Source: Solimonas variicoloris DSM 15731
GTDB lineage: Bacteria > Pseudomonadota > Gammaproteobacteria > Nevskiales > Nevskiaceae
DNA: 64,000 nucleotides
NCBI RefSeq assembly: GCF_000382285.1
Contig: NZ_KB907938.1
Coordinates: 31,029 to 95,028 of the forward strand
Reading direction: 5' to 3'
This document shows positions 1-8,839 of this stretch, one piece after another; within the stretch, counting starts at the first letter, position 1; each line of letters opens with the position of its first letter. Position numbers and translations under genes: made by a program. Below the pieces are notes generated by a model that was not told the origin of the DNA, made no database searches, and worked only from the letters and a program-made list of their open reading frames with translations.

Positions 1-725
1 TAGTTCTCGCGCAGGCCGCGCGCGTAGTTCGATTCGCGCTCGACGCTGTCATTGTCGCCGTGGAAGCGGTAGTGCACGCTCGGATGATCGAGGAACAGCG
101 TGCGCGCCGCGCGCAGCGCGGCGTTGCAGACCAGCACGGTGTCGGCCCCCATGCGCCAGTCGGCGGCGATCTCCGGGGCGATGTCGAGCGCGTGGCGCGC
201 CCAGGCCCGACGCATCGAAATGCCGGACGTCGGCACGCCGATCCAGCGCTGTCCGAAGGCGACCGCCAGCACCGACAGCCCCGCATCGTGGTCGCGTCCC
301 TGCGGCAGCCAGTAAGCGAAGCGCGCCTTCCACGAGCCGCTGCGCCGGCCGCAATAGGCGAGATCGGCGTAGACCACGTCGTAGCGCGCCGGTAGCGCGT
401 AGGCCCGCCGCAGCCGTTCGAGGTGGTCGGGCGCCCAGTAGTCGTCGGCGTCGAGAAAGCAGACCACGTCGCCGCGCGCGACGTCGACCGCGGCGCGCAT
501 CGCCGCGTACTGCCCGGCGTTCTCATGCTGAAAGATCAGGCGCACGCGCGGATCGTGGCCGTAGGTCTGCTCGAGCCAGTGCGGCGAGCCGTCGGTCGAG
601 GCATCGTCGACGACGATGACCTCGAGTGGCGCGTGCGTCTGCGCCAGCGCCGAGGCGATCGCCTCGGGCAGGAAGCGCCCGTAGTTGTAATGGTTGATCG
701 CGACCGAGAACCGCAAGCCGTCCAC
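1..725 (-). CDS. Glycosyltransferase family 2, N-terminal part
   Basis: First 241 residues of a GT-A fold glycosyltransferase, which would move a sugar from a nucleotide donor to a cell-surface or lipid-linked acceptor. The C terminus lies beyond the left edge. The frame opens with GTG at 725. An AGGAGG ribosome site stands about six bases upstream, in the 13-base gap after the glnE stop, so the two genes are probably cotranscribed. Residues 36-47 (VIVVDDASTDGS) are the nucleotide-binding strand of family 2. The DAD metal-binding motif is at residues 92-94 (FLDADDYW). No membrane segment is seen in the visible part. The acceptor cannot be told from sequence. Confidence 0.85.
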   Translation of the reverse strand, partial: MDGLRFSVAINHYNYGRFLPEAIASALAQTHAPLEVIVVDDASTDGSPHWLEQTYGHDPRVRLIFQHENAGQYAAMRAAVDVARGDVVCFLDADDYWAPDHLERLRRAYALPARYDVVYADLAYCGRRSGSWKARFAYWLPQGRDHDAGLSVLAVAFGQRWIGVPTSGISMRRAWARHALDIAPEIAADWRMGADTVLVCNAALRAARTLFLDHPSVHYRFHGDNDSVERESNYARGLREN

Positions 726-738
726 GACGAGCCTCCTT

Positions 739-3543
739 TCAAGAAGGCGCCGTCTCCAGGATGCGGCGCCACAGCGCGGCGACGGCCTGACGCTCCGCCA
801 CGAAGCGCGAGGCCTCGACCAGCGAGCCCTGCGCCTGCAGCGACTGCGCATGCGTCCACGCGCGCAGGCTGCGATAGGCGGCGATCAGCGCGTCGCGGTC
901 GGCGTCGTCGAGGCTGCCGGCCCGCGCCAGCGCTTCGAGCTGGCGCCAGTTGTCGCTCCACTCGACGATCGCCGCGTCGCGATGCGCGTCGCGCAGCACC
1001 AGGTACTGGGCGATGAACTCGATGTCGATCAGCCCGCCCTCGCCCTGCTTGACGTCCCAGCGGCCGCTGCCCGATTTGTCGAGGTTGGCACGCATCTTCG
1101 CGCGCATGTCGACAATGTCGTGACAGAGCGTGGCGGCGTCGCGCGTGCGCATCAGCACTTCGCGGCGCACGGCGGCGAAGCCGTCGGCGATCGCCGCCGT
1201 GCCGGCGACACAGCGCGCGCGCGTCAGCGCCTGGTGCTCCCAGGTCCACGCCGACTCGCGCTGATAGGCCGCGAAGCTGGCAAGACTGGTGACGAGCAGG
1301 CCCGATTTGCCGTTCGGGCGCAGCTCCATGTCGATTTCGTAAGCGCGGCCGGCCGGCGTCTGCGTCGCCAGCCAGTTGATCAGGCGCTGCGCGAGGCGCG
1401 CGTAGAACACGCCGTTGTTGATCGCGCGGGCGCCGCCGACGGTATCGCCCTCGAGCTGGTCGCAGTCGTGCAGGAAGACGAGATCGAGATCCGAGCCGTA
1501 GCCGAGCTCGATGCCGCCGAACTTGCCGTAGCCGATCACCGCAAAGCCGGCCGCCATGCCGTCGGCGCGGTGCGGCGCGCCGTATTGCTCGCGCATCTCC
1601 AGCCAGGCGCGCTGCAGCGCCTCGTCGACCAGCGCCTCGGCGAGCCAGGTCAGGCGGTCGCTGACCTGCACCAGCGGCAACTGCCCGGCGAGGTCGGCGG
1701 CGGCGATGCGCAGCGTCATCTCCTTCTGGTAGCGGCGCAGCAGGTCCATGCCGGCCTCGGTATCGGTCGGCGCCAGCTCGGCGGTGCGGCGCGCCAGCTC
1801 GCGGCGCAACTCGTCGCGGTCGGGCGGCGCGTACAGCGTGCGTGGATCGAGCAGCGTGTCGAGCAGCACCGGCGACTGCGCGATGAACGCCGTCAGCCAC
1901 GGACTGGCGGCACACAGGCGCACGAGCTGGATGCGCGCCACCGCGTTGTCGTGCAGCAGCGCGATATAGGTCGAGCGTCCGGCCAGCGCCTGCACGACGC
2001 CGAGCGTGCGGCACAGCGCCGTCTCCGGCTGCGGCTGCTCGCGCGCCGCCGCCAGCAGCGCACCGAGCAGGACCAGCAGCTTCTGCTGCGCGCCTTCCGA
2101 CATGGCACGCACCAAGCGCACGCCGCGCAGTTCGTCGAAGGCCTCCAGCACGCGCTGCGGCTCGCGCCCGAAGCCGGCACCGGACAGCGCGTCGAGCGCC
2201 TCGTCCGCCTCGACGAGCCCGAACCACAGCGCGCGTACCAGGCGCGCGTCCGGACCGTCGGCCTCGCCGCCGCGCTCGGCGAAGATGCGGCCGAACTGCT
2301 GCTGCACGATGTCGCGCACTGCGCCGAGCCGCGCTTCGAGCGCCGCCCAGTCGGCGACGTCGAGCGCCGCGCACAGCGCCGCGCGCGCCTCGTCCTGCCG
2401 CGGCAGCGCGTGCGTCTGCTGGTCGGCGTACATCTGGATCGCGTTCTCGAGCCGGCGCAGGAAGACGTAGGCCTCGTCGAGCTCGGCGGCGACTGCCGCG
2501 TCGAGATGGCCGGCTTCGCCGAGATAGCGCAGCACCGGCCGCAGGCGCGTGTCGCGCAGCGCCGCCTCGGCGCCGCCGCGCACCAGCTGGAACGACTGCA
2601 CGATGAATTCGAGCTCGCGAATGCCGCCGTTGCCGAGCTTGACGTTGTCTTCCTGCCCGCGCCGCACGACATCGTCGGCGATCAGGCGCTTGAGCTCGCG
2701 CAGGCTGCCGATCGCGCTGTAGTCGAGATAGCGGCGGTAGACGAACGGCCGCAGTGCCTGCAGCAGGCCGCGCCCGGCCTCGATGTCGCCGGCGACCGGC
2801 CGCGCCTTGATCAACGCATAGCGCTCCCACTCGCGGCCGTGCACCTGGTAATACTCTTCCAGCGCGGCGAACGACGCCGACAGCGCGCCGGCCGAGCCGA
2901 ACGGCCGCAGCATCAGGTCGACGCGGAACACGAAGCCGTCCTCGGTGACCGCGGCCAGCAGCTTCTGCACATCCTGCGCGAGCTTGGCGAAATACTCGTC
3001 ACTGCTCAGCGCGCGCGCGCCGTCGGTCTCGCCGGCGGCGCGATGGCAGAAGATCAGGTCGACGTCCGACGAAAAGTTCAGCTCGCGGCCGCCGAGCTTG
3101 CCCATGCCGAGCACGGTCGGGCGAATCGGCTCGCCCTGCGCGTCGCGCGGCACGCCGTGGCGTGCCTGCAGGCGCCGCTCGCTGGCGCCGAGCGCGGCCT
3201 CGATGCAGGCCTCGGCGAGGCCCGAAAGATCGGCCAGCGTCTCGTCGAGCGGCGCCAGACCGGCGATGTCGCGAAAGGCGATGCGCGCCATCTCGGCGCG
3301 ACGGTAACGGCGCAGGGCGCGCATCAGCGCGGCGTCTTCGTCCAGCCTCGCCAGCGCGGCGAGCGCGTCGGCGTAGGTGCCGGGCGCATGCGGCGCGGTC
3401 CAGGCGGCGAACGACTCGCCGTCGTCGAGCAGGCGCGCGCAGGTCTCGCGCACGAAGCGGCTGGCCGCGAACACGCGCGGCGCGTCGATCGCGAGCGCCG
3501 GCGCGCGCGCGGTGAAGCGGTTTAGCAAATCGGAATCGGACAT
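739..3543 (-). CDS. glnE: Bifunctional glutamine synthetase adenylyltransferase / adenylyl-removing enzyme
   Basis: Cytosolic enzyme that adenylylates glutamine synthetase (GlnA) and removes the AMP again under PII control, so it sets glutamine synthesis to nitrogen status. At 934 residues it is close to the usual ~945. Both nucleotidyltransferase halves are visible. The N-terminal deadenylylase half carries GMGKLGGREL and SSDVDL at residues 146-163. The C-terminal adenylylase half carries GYGKFGGIEL and GSDLDL at roughly 665-685. Each half is followed by the expected helical domain. ATG start at 3543. An amidase gene lies 76 bases upstream and a glycosyltransferase follows 13 bases after the stop. 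No lesion seen. Confidence 0.97.
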   Translation of the reverse strand: MSDSDLLNRFTARAPALAIDAPRVFAASRFVRETCARLLDDGESFAAWTAPHAPGTYADALAALARLDEDAALMRALRRYRRAEMARIAFRDIAGLAPLDETLADLSGLAEACIEAALGASERRLQARHGVPRDAQGEPIRPTVLGMGKLGGRELNFSSDVDLIFCHRAAGETDGARALSSDEYFAKLAQDVQKLLAAVTEDGFVFRVDLMLRPFGSAGALSASFAALEEYYQVHGREWERYALIKARPVAGDIEAGRGLLQALRPFVYRRYLDYSAIGSLRELKRLIADDVVRRGQEDNVKLGNGGIRELEFIVQSFQLVRGGAEAALRDTRLRPVLRYLGEAGHLDAAVAAELDEAYVFLRRLENAIQMYADQQTHALPRQDEARAALCAALDVADWAALEARLGAVRDIVQQQFGRIFAERGGEADGPDARLVRALWFGLVEADEALDALSGAGFGREPQRVLEAFDELRGVRLVRAMSEGAQQKLLVLLGALLAAAREQPQPETALCRTLGVVQALAGRSTYIALLHDNAVARIQLVRLCAASPWLTAFIAQSPVLLDTLLDPRTLYAPPDRDELRRELARRTAELAPTDTEAGMDLLRRYQKEMTLRIAAADLAGQLPLVQVSDRLTWLAEALVDEALQRAWLEMREQYGAPHRADGMAAGFAVIGYGKFGGIELGYGSDLDLVFLHDCDQLEGDTVGGARAINNGVFYARLAQRLINWLATQTPAGRAYEIDMELRPNGKSGLLVTSLASFAAYQRESAWTWEHQALTRARCVAGTAAIADGFAAVRREVLMRTRDAATLCHDIVDMRAKMRANLDKSGSGRWDVKQGEGGLIDIEFIAQYLVLRDAHRDAAIVEWSDNWRQLEALARAGSLDDADRDALIAAYRSLRAWTHAQSLQAQGSLVEASRFVAERQAVAALWRRILETAPS

Positions 3544-3619
3544 GGTCGTGGCGAATGCGCACGCCTCGCGGCGGCAGCAGCCGTGCGTGGCGGACAGCGA
3601 TGGGAATGGGCGGCGCGCT

Positions 3620-5119
3620 TCACGCGGCGGCGTGCACCGGCGGCCGGCGCTGCGCCCAGGGTTGTGCCTGCTCGAGTTGCGCGGCGAGGCGGATCAGCAG
3701 GCCTTCGCCGCCGGGCGCGGCGCCGAACTGCACGCCGAGCGGCAGGCCGTCGGCGGTCCAGTGCAGCGGCACCGACATCGCCGGCGTGCCGGTGAGGTTG
3801 GCGAGCTGCGTGAACGGCACCCACTTCAGGTTCTCCTGCACCATCTGCTCGACGATGCGGGTCTTCAGCACCAGGCCTTCGAGATGCAGCGCCATCAGCA
3901 CGCGCAGTACCGCCTGCTGCCAGCCCGGCGTGCGGATCTCGCCGACGCGCGCCGGTGGCAGCGCCAGCGTCGGCGTCAGGAACAGGTCGTAGCGCTGGTG
4001 GAATTCGCCGAGGCGGCGCGCGTAGTCGTTCCAGCGCAGATAACCCTCGACGTAGGTGTTGGCGCGCGTCGCGCGGCCGAATGCCGCCATCGCGTGCGTA
4101 TCGAGTTCGAAACCGTCGTTGCCGCTGCCGGTGCGGCGCTTGACCTCGTCCATGGTCGCCGCGCAGGTCGCGAACCACATGGTGATGAAGTCCTTGCCGA
4201 GCTGCATGCCGTCGATCTCCGGCTCGGCTTCCTCGACGTGGTGGCCGAGCGATTCGAGCAGCCGCGCGGTGTTGCGCACCGCCTGCATGGCCTCGGCGTC
4301 GACCGCCGTGCCGATCGGCGAGCGCGTCGAGAAGGCGATCGTCAGACGGCCCGGATCGCGGCCGACCTCGTCGAGATACGGTCGCTCCGGCGGCGCGATG
4401 TGGAACAGCGAGCCGACCTCGGGACCGTGCGTGGCGTCGAGCATCGCCGCGCTGTCGCGCACGCTGCGCGTCAGCACGTGGTCGATCACCGCGCCGTGCA
4501 TGCGCTCCATGAAGTGCGGGCCCTGCGGCGTGCGGCCGCGGCCCGGCTTGAGGCCGAACAGGCCGCAGTGGCCGGCCGGGATGCGGATCGAGCCGCCGCC
4601 GTCGTTGGCGCCGGCGATCGGCACGATGCCGGCCGCGACCGCCGCAGCCGAGCCGCCGCTCGAACCGCCCGGCGTGTGCGCCGGATTCCACGGATTGCGG
4701 CACGGCCCCCAGGCCTGCGACTCGGTGATGCCCTTGGCGCCGAACTCCGGCACGTTGGTGCGGCCGAACACGACGACGCCGGCGCGCAGCCAGCGCTCGA
4801 CGATCTCGGCATGCTCGGCCGGCGCAAGGCGCGCGTTCTTCAGCGCGCGGCAGCCGTACGAGGCCGGCACGCCGGCGTATTCCTGGAAGATGTCCTTGGC
4901 CAGGAACGGCAGGCCGGCGAACGGTCCGCTCAGCGCCGTGGCGGCGCGCGCGCGCGCGATCTCGTGCATCGGCATCACCACCGCGTTGAGCTGCGGCTGC
5001 AGGCGCTCGGCGGCGGCGATCGCGGTCTCCAGCAGCTCCAGCGGCGTCACCTCGCGGCGCTGCACGAGCTCGGCCAGACCGAGTCCGTCGTAGCGCGCGT
5101 AGTCGGCGGCGGAAATCAT
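3620..5119 (-). CDS. Amidase (amidase-signature family)
   Basis: 499-residue hydrolase of the amidase-signature family, which cleaves carboxylic amides through a Ser-cisSer-Lys triad. The triad is visible: Lys75 in LAKD, the Gly/Ser-rich loop GGSSGGS at 151-157 with the cis-Ser, and the nucleophile Ser177 in DGGGSIRIP. The open frame runs further upstream, but ATG at 5119 is preferred: GGAGGAG stands a few bases before it and MISAADYARYDGLGL matches the family's usual N terminus. No signal peptide, so probably cytosolic. It is a stand-alone amidase, not GatA, since no gatB or gatC is nearby. Substrate unknown. Confidence 0.9.
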   Translation of the reverse strand: MISAADYARYDGLGLAELVQRREVTPLELLETAIAAAERLQPQLNAVVMPMHEIARARAATALSGPFAGLPFLAKDIFQEYAGVPASYGCRALKNARLAPAEHAEIVERWLRAGVVVFGRTNVPEFGAKGITESQAWGPCRNPWNPAHTPGGSSGGSAAAVAAGIVPIAGANDGGGSIRIPAGHCGLFGLKPGRGRTPQGPHFMERMHGAVIDHVLTRSVRDSAAMLDATHGPEVGSLFHIAPPERPYLDEVGRDPGRLTIAFSTRSPIGTAVDAEAMQAVRNTARLLESLGHHVEEAEPEIDGMQLGKDFITMWFATCAATMDEVKRRTGSGNDGFELDTHAMAAFGRATRANTYVEGYLRWNDYARRLGEFHQRYDLFLTPTLALPPARVGEIRTPGWQQAVLRVLMALHLEGLVLKTRIVEQMVQENLKWVPFTQLANLTGTPAMSVPLHWTADGLPLGVQFGAAPGGEGLLIRLAAQLEQAQPWAQRRPPVHAAA

Positions 5120-5192
5120 GGTTCTCCTCCCCAAAGGTTCGTCCTGCGACATAGAGTAGCGGCTCGCCCGTGCGCACAGCGGAGATTCGACG

Positions 5193-5963
5193 ATGCCGAG
5201 CCCGACGACCGATCCTGCGACGGACTTCGTCGCCGCGACGCCCGCGCCGGCCTGGGCGCGCGCGCTGCGCCGCTTCAACGACTGGTGGCTGGGCGACATC
5301 GGCGGCGGCCCGCGCGTGCTCAAGTTCGCCTGGATCATCAACGCCCAGAAAGCCGGCACCTTCTTCTTCCTCGGCGCGCTGATGGCCTTCTATGCCGGAC
5401 GCACGCCGGCCGCGACCTCGACGGCGGCGTGGATCTACCTCGCGCTGCACGGCAGCTACGGACTGGTCTGGCTGATCAAGGATCTCGCCTTCTCCGATCC
5501 CAACTGGCAGAAGCGCGTGACCTGGGGCGCGGCGGCGGCCGGCGCTTTCGGCCTGGCGATGTACTGGAGCTTCGGCTGGCTGCTGATCTCCGGCACCGCG
5601 CAGCCGCGCTATCCGCTGCCGGACGGCGCCTGGTACTGCCTCTGCATCAGCCTGTGCCTGCTCGGCAGCGTCATCATGATCGCCGCCGACGCGCAGAAGT
5701 ACTACACGCTGCGCCTGCGGCGCGGCCTCATCACCGACGGCCTGCACCGCTACGTGCGCCATCCGAACTATCTCGGCGAGATGATGCTGTACGCCGGCTT
5801 CGCACTGCTGGTCGGCCACTGGCTGCCGTGGCTATGGCTCGCCTACGTCTGGAGCACGCTGTTCGCGACCAACATGGTGATGAAGGAAGCGAGCCTGTCG
5901 CGCTATCCCGGCTGGGCCGCCTACCGGCGCCGCAGCTGGTGGCTGATTCCCGGCCTGATCTGA
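5193..5963 (+). CDS. Isoprenylcysteine methyltransferase / steroid reductase-like membrane protein
   Basis: 256-residue integral membrane protein with five or six hydrophobic segments. Near the C terminus (about residues 180-200) it has the conserved LHRYVRHPNYLGEM block shared by bacterial isoprenylcysteine carboxyl methyltransferase-like proteins (PEMT/ICMT group) and the DUF1295/steroid 5-alpha-reductase C-terminal family. In these families the block binds the methyl donor or NADPH. The sequence cannot separate the two activities. It is divergent from the amidase and has its own start at 5193. A triplicated 139-bp repeat begins 29 bases after its stop. Confidence 0.75.
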   Translation: MPSPTTDPATDFVAATPAPAWARALRRFNDWWLGDIGGGPRVLKFAWIINAQKAGTFFFLGALMAFYAGRTPAATSTAAWIYLALHGSYGLVWLIKDLAFSDPNWQKRVTWGAAAAGAFGLAMYWSFGWLLISGTAQPRYPLPDGAWYCLCISLCLLGSVIMIAADAQKYYTLRLRRGLITDGLHRYVRHPNYLGEMMLYAGFALLVGHWLPWLWLAYVWSTLFATNMVMKEASLSRYPGWAAYRRRSWWLIPGLI

Positions 5964-5992
5964 GCCGCGCGCGCTCCAGCACCGCCCGGGGC

Positions 5993-6407
5993 GCGCCACG
6001 AGTCAGGCGCCGGCGGCGCAGCCGCGGTTCGCCAGACGAGTCGGCGCGGACGACCTCCCGTCACCGCCGGCGTTCAGGAGCGGAAGATGAAATAGACGGC
6101 ACCGCACATGTGTCAGCGCGGCCCAGAGGTGCGCCGCGAGTCACGCGCCGGCGGCGCAGCCGCGGTTCGCCAAGACGAGTCGGCGCGTACGACCTCCCGC
6201 CACCGCCGGCGTTCAGGAGCGGAAGATGAAGTAGACGGCACCGCACATGCGTCAGCGCGGCCCAGAGGTGCGCCGCGAGTCACGCGACAGCGGCGCAGCC
6301 GCGGTTCGCCAGGACGAGTCGGCGCGGACGACCTCCCGCCACCGCCGGTTTTCAGGAGCGGAAGATGAAGTAGACGGCACCGCACATGCAGAGCGCTGCC
6401 CAGAGGT
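5993..6407. repeat. Tandem triplication of a 139-bp unit that includes the end of a gene
   Basis: Three head-to-tail copies begin at 5993, 6131 and 6270. The block GGAAGATGAA(A/G)TAGACGG recurs at exact 139-base spacing; copy 1 is one base shorter near 6037. Copies differ at only a few positions. The copy at the right contains the true 3' end of the DUF486 gene (last ~18 codons and stop). The other two copies therefore carry an orphan gene tail plus ~85 bp of downstream sequence. This accounts for the 388-bp gap between two genes; no separate gene is seen in it. Confidence 0.93.
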
Positions 6408-6705
6408 AGTCCAGCTTGATCGGCTGCTTCATGTAGAGCACCGCGAACGGCACGAACACGGTCAGCGTGATGACCTCCTGCATGATCTTCAGCTGCGGCA
6501 GCGACAGCGTCGTGTAGCCGATGCGATTGGCCGGCACCTGGATCAGGTACTCGAACAGCGCGATGGCCCATGAAATCAGCGCCGCGACGTACCAGGCCTT
6601 GTCGCGCAAGTCCTTGAGGTGCGCGTACCAGGCGATGGTCATGAAGACGTTCGACAGCACCAGCAGTCCGGCCGCCTGCGCGGCCACGGCATAGTTGATC
6701 GGCAT
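6352..6705 (-). CDS. DUF486 (DMT superfamily-like) small membrane protein
   Basis: 117-residue protein with four predicted membrane helices: about 5-25, 35-52, 72-90 and 97-113. It belongs to the DUF486 family, which is related to small drug/metabolite transporters. Family members have no proven substrate. Start ATG at 6705 gives MPINYAVAAQAAGL, the usual family N terminus. The longer open frame upstream reads through low-complexity sequence. The last codons lie in the third copy of a 139-bp tandem repeat, so the gene's end and downstream sequence exist three times. The full gene exists only once. Confidence 0.85.
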   Translation of the reverse strand: MPINYAVAAQAAGLLVLSNVFMTIAWYAHLKDLRDKAWYVAALISWAIALFEYLIQVPANRIGYTTLSLPQLKIMQEVITLTVFVPFAVLYMKQPIKLDYLWAALCMCGAVYFIFRS

Positions 6706-6788
6706 GGAAGGTTTTCCGGAAACGACGCGCGAGTCTGCGGCGGCGGCCCGCGCCGGTGCAACGCACGCTACTGTCCGCCACAAAAAAA

Positions 6789-6808
6789 GCCGGCGGGAAT
6801 CCGCCGGC
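6789..6808 (-). terminator. Rho-independent terminator of the EipA-family gene
   Basis: GCCGGCGG-GAAT-CCGCCGGC forms an 8-bp stem with a 4-base loop. On the minus strand it is followed by a run of seven T, 23 bases after the stop of the gene at 6832-7479. Confidence 0.85.
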
Positions 6809-6831
6809 CTTTCTTCGTGGCGAGCTTCGCG

Positions 6832-7479
6832 TCAGAGCGGCAGGATCGACGCCTCGCGCGTGTAGTGCACGTAGCCGAGGCTGGCGCCGGCGCGCAGACC
6901 GACGCCGGTGCGAATCGGCGCGAGCACGATGTCGCCGCTCTTCTGGTAATTGACGCCGACGCCGGCGACCACATAGAGGCTGCCGTCGACGGCCGGAAAG
7001 CGCTGGAACAGCTGGCTCGACGAGCGCAGGTTGTAGACCAGCGTGAAGACCTTGGAGGCATTGCCGCCGAAGTCCCAGCCGATCGACGGTCCCTGCCAGT
7101 AGACCTTCTGGCTGTCGCCGCCTTTGAACTGCAGCGTGCCCTTGCCGTAGCGCAGACCGACGATCGCGGCGCCGCCGCCTTCGTTGCCGTAGATATAGGC
7201 GTTCGGGCGGCCGTAGTCGGAGAACGTGCGCTCGATCGCCTTGGCGAGACCCTCGCTGGTCGAGCCGAAGAACTTCGACGCCGCCTGCGTGACCTCGTCG
7301 GCGCTGTAGGTCTGCGACTCGGACGACTGCGCCGGCGGCGCGCCCTCGGCGGGCTGCGGTGCCTGGATGTCGCCGGGCTGCGCGTCCTGGCCGATCGCCG
7401 CCTGCGCCGACAACAGGCCGGCGGCGAGCGCGAGGCCGCAAGCAATGCCGGCGAGCCACGGCTTGCGCGTGATGTTCAT
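6832..7479 (-). CDS. EipA-family (DUF1134) envelope protein
   Basis: 215-residue secreted protein with a signal peptide (MNITRKPWLAG... ending near the AQAA cleavage region, ~residue 28), a Pro/Gln-rich linker and a DUF1134 domain. The domain is recognisable by GNEGGGAAIVGLRYGKG, IGWDFGGNASK and the closing GVGLRAGASLGYVHY. DUF1134 includes EipA, a periplasmic eight-strand beta-barrel needed for envelope integrity in Brucella. Function here is inferred from that family only. ATG at 7479 is chosen because AGGAG lies ten bases upstream and the signal peptide begins there. Its terminator follows the stop. Confidence 0.85.
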   Translation of the reverse strand: MNITRKPWLAGIACGLALAAGLLSAQAAIGQDAQPGDIQAPQPAEGAPPAQSSESQTYSADEVTQAASKFFGSTSEGLAKAIERTFSDYGRPNAYIYGNEGGGAAIVGLRYGKGTLQFKGGDSQKVYWQGPSIGWDFGGNASKVFTLVYNLRSSSQLFQRFPAVDGSLYVVAGVGVNYQKSGDIVLAPIRTGVGLRAGASLGYVHYTREASILPL

Positions 7480-7577
7480 GGTCTGCTGCTCCTGATGAGG
7501 GCCAATAGTGTGCACTAGGCCACGGGGGCTCTTAATCGTGACTGAACTCGCCGCCGGCGCCGTGCGATCCCGCACCG

Positions 7578-8009
7578 TCAGCCGCCGGCGGCGATGCGCG
7601 CGCGCACGAAATCGGCGTGCGGCACGAACAGCAGGTCGGCGAGCTGGCGGATCAGCGCTTCCTCGCGCGGCTCGATGCGGCCGTCGGCGAGCGCGACGCG
7701 CCACAGCCAGCCCAGCAGCTGGCGCTTGCCGTCGGCGTCGAGCTCGGCATTGAGCGTGCTGACGAACTCGTGCAGCGAAACCGCGGTGCCGGCGCTGTCG
7801 AGCGCGCGCTCGATCAGCGCGTCGGTGTGCGCGGCGTCGAGGCCGAGGCCGTCGGCGAGCTGCGCGCGGATCAACGCCAGTTCCTCCGGGCCGCGCTCGA
7901 AGTCGGCACGCGCCGTCTCCAGCAGCAGCACCGCCATCGCCAGGCTGCGGTCGGGAACGGTTTTCGGCGGCGGCGAGAACGCCGCGGTCAGCTTGTGCAG
8001 CAGGCTCAT
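7578..8009 (-). CDS. TerB-domain (tellurite-resistance-like) protein
   Basis: 143-residue cytosolic all-helical protein. The pattern LLLETARAD...ELALIRAQL...LLGWLWRVALADGRIEPREEALIRQLADLL is the TerB/DjlA-type fold with its acidic ALADG-E metal-binding motif near residues 107-118. TerB domains occur in metal stress and in many envelope-linked proteins, so tellurite resistance itself is not implied. It starts 15 bases after the stop of an outer-membrane-type protein gene and is probably cotranscribed with it. Confidence 0.82.
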   Translation of the reverse strand: MSLLHKLTAAFSPPPKTVPDRSLAMAVLLLETARADFERGPEELALIRAQLADGLGLDAAHTDALIERALDSAGTAVSLHEFVSTLNAELDADGKRQLLGWLWRVALADGRIEPREEALIRQLADLLFVPHADFVRARIAAGG

Positions 8010-8024
8010 CGTCAGGGCAAGAGA

Positions 8025-8765
8025 TCAGAACGACAGACCGAGTCGCAGGTTATAGACATCGTTGCGGCCGAAGCGTTCGTACTCCGGCGTGAGGTCGAAG
8101 AAGAACATGGCGATGCGAACGCCGGCGAAGAAGCGGCCGGCGTCGACGCTTTCGTCACGCAGGTCGTAGGTCTGCTTGACGCCGTCGGCCGCCTTGGTGC
8201 GCGACGACACATAGCCGCCGCCGACGTACGGGGTCAGGAACGCGAAGCCCTTCGACAGCACCGCATCGACGCCCCAGGCGCTGTAGTCGAAATCGTCGAT
8301 GTTGTTGGTCGAGGTGTAGTTGGCGCCGATCGCCAGTGCCGGCATCGCCACGCCGCCGTCGAGCACCGCGTAGCGCACCTGCGCGCCATAGGCCGCGGCG
8401 CCGCCGGAGCTCGGAATGCCGGTATAGAAGAAGCCGACGTCGAAGCCGAGCGGCAGGCCCGCGGTGACAACGCCGCCGGCCATGCCGATTTCGCTGATGT
8501 CGCGGCTGGTCAGCGTGCGCCAGGCGTCCTCGTTCTTGACCGGCGCGTAGCTGCCGATCGCGGCGACGCTGAAGCCGAGCAGGCCGGCCGGTTCGGCCGG
8601 ACCGAGAATCTTGTAATTGACGAGCGCGGTGACGTCCTTGGCGACGTCGCGGAACGCCTCGGCGCAGCTCATGCCGGCGGCCGGCGTGCAGTCGATGCGG
8701 AAATCGTCGGCCCAGGCCAGCGGCGCGGCGGACGACAGAGCGAGAACGGCGATGAGGCGGCGCAT
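8025..8765 (-). CDS. Predicted outer-membrane beta-barrel protein
   Basis: 246 residues. A clear signal peptide (MRRLIAVLALSSAAPLAWA, cleavage before DDF) is followed by alternating strand-like segments rich in Tyr/Gly and a terminal LGLSF that ends in Phe, as in outer-membrane barrels. Two cysteines (CTPAAGMSC, ~27-35) lie just after the signal. The exact family was not recognised. It forms a two-gene unit with the TerB-domain gene downstream. A barrel is inferred from pattern; a soluble periplasmic protein cannot be excluded. Confidence 0.6.
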   Translation of the reverse strand: MRRLIAVLALSSAAPLAWADDFRIDCTPAAGMSCAEAFRDVAKDVTALVNYKILGPAEPAGLLGFSVAAIGSYAPVKNEDAWRTLTSRDISEIGMAGGVVTAGLPLGFDVGFFYTGIPSSGGAAAYGAQVRYAVLDGGVAMPALAIGANYTSTNNIDDFDYSAWGVDAVLSKGFAFLTPYVGGGYVSSRTKAADGVKQTYDLRDESVDAGRFFAGVRIAMFFFDLTPEYERFGRNDVYNLRLGLSF

Positions 8766-8839
8766 GATGGAACTCCCTTGGATCTCTCAGGTGGTACCGG
8801 CGCGCGCCGAGCATAGCAGCAGCGCGCGGCCGTGAATTT

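Noticed and set aside
694..3525. 943-residue open frame on the plus strand opposite glnE
   Set aside because: It mirrors glnE codons in GC-rich DNA, has no family signature and low-complexity Arg/Gln/Ala composition. The same applies to long frames opposite accC, alaS, lysC and others.
5993..6407. CRISPR or integron array
   Set aside because: The copies are 139 bp each with no short repeat/unique spacer pattern, and no cas or integrase gene is nearby.
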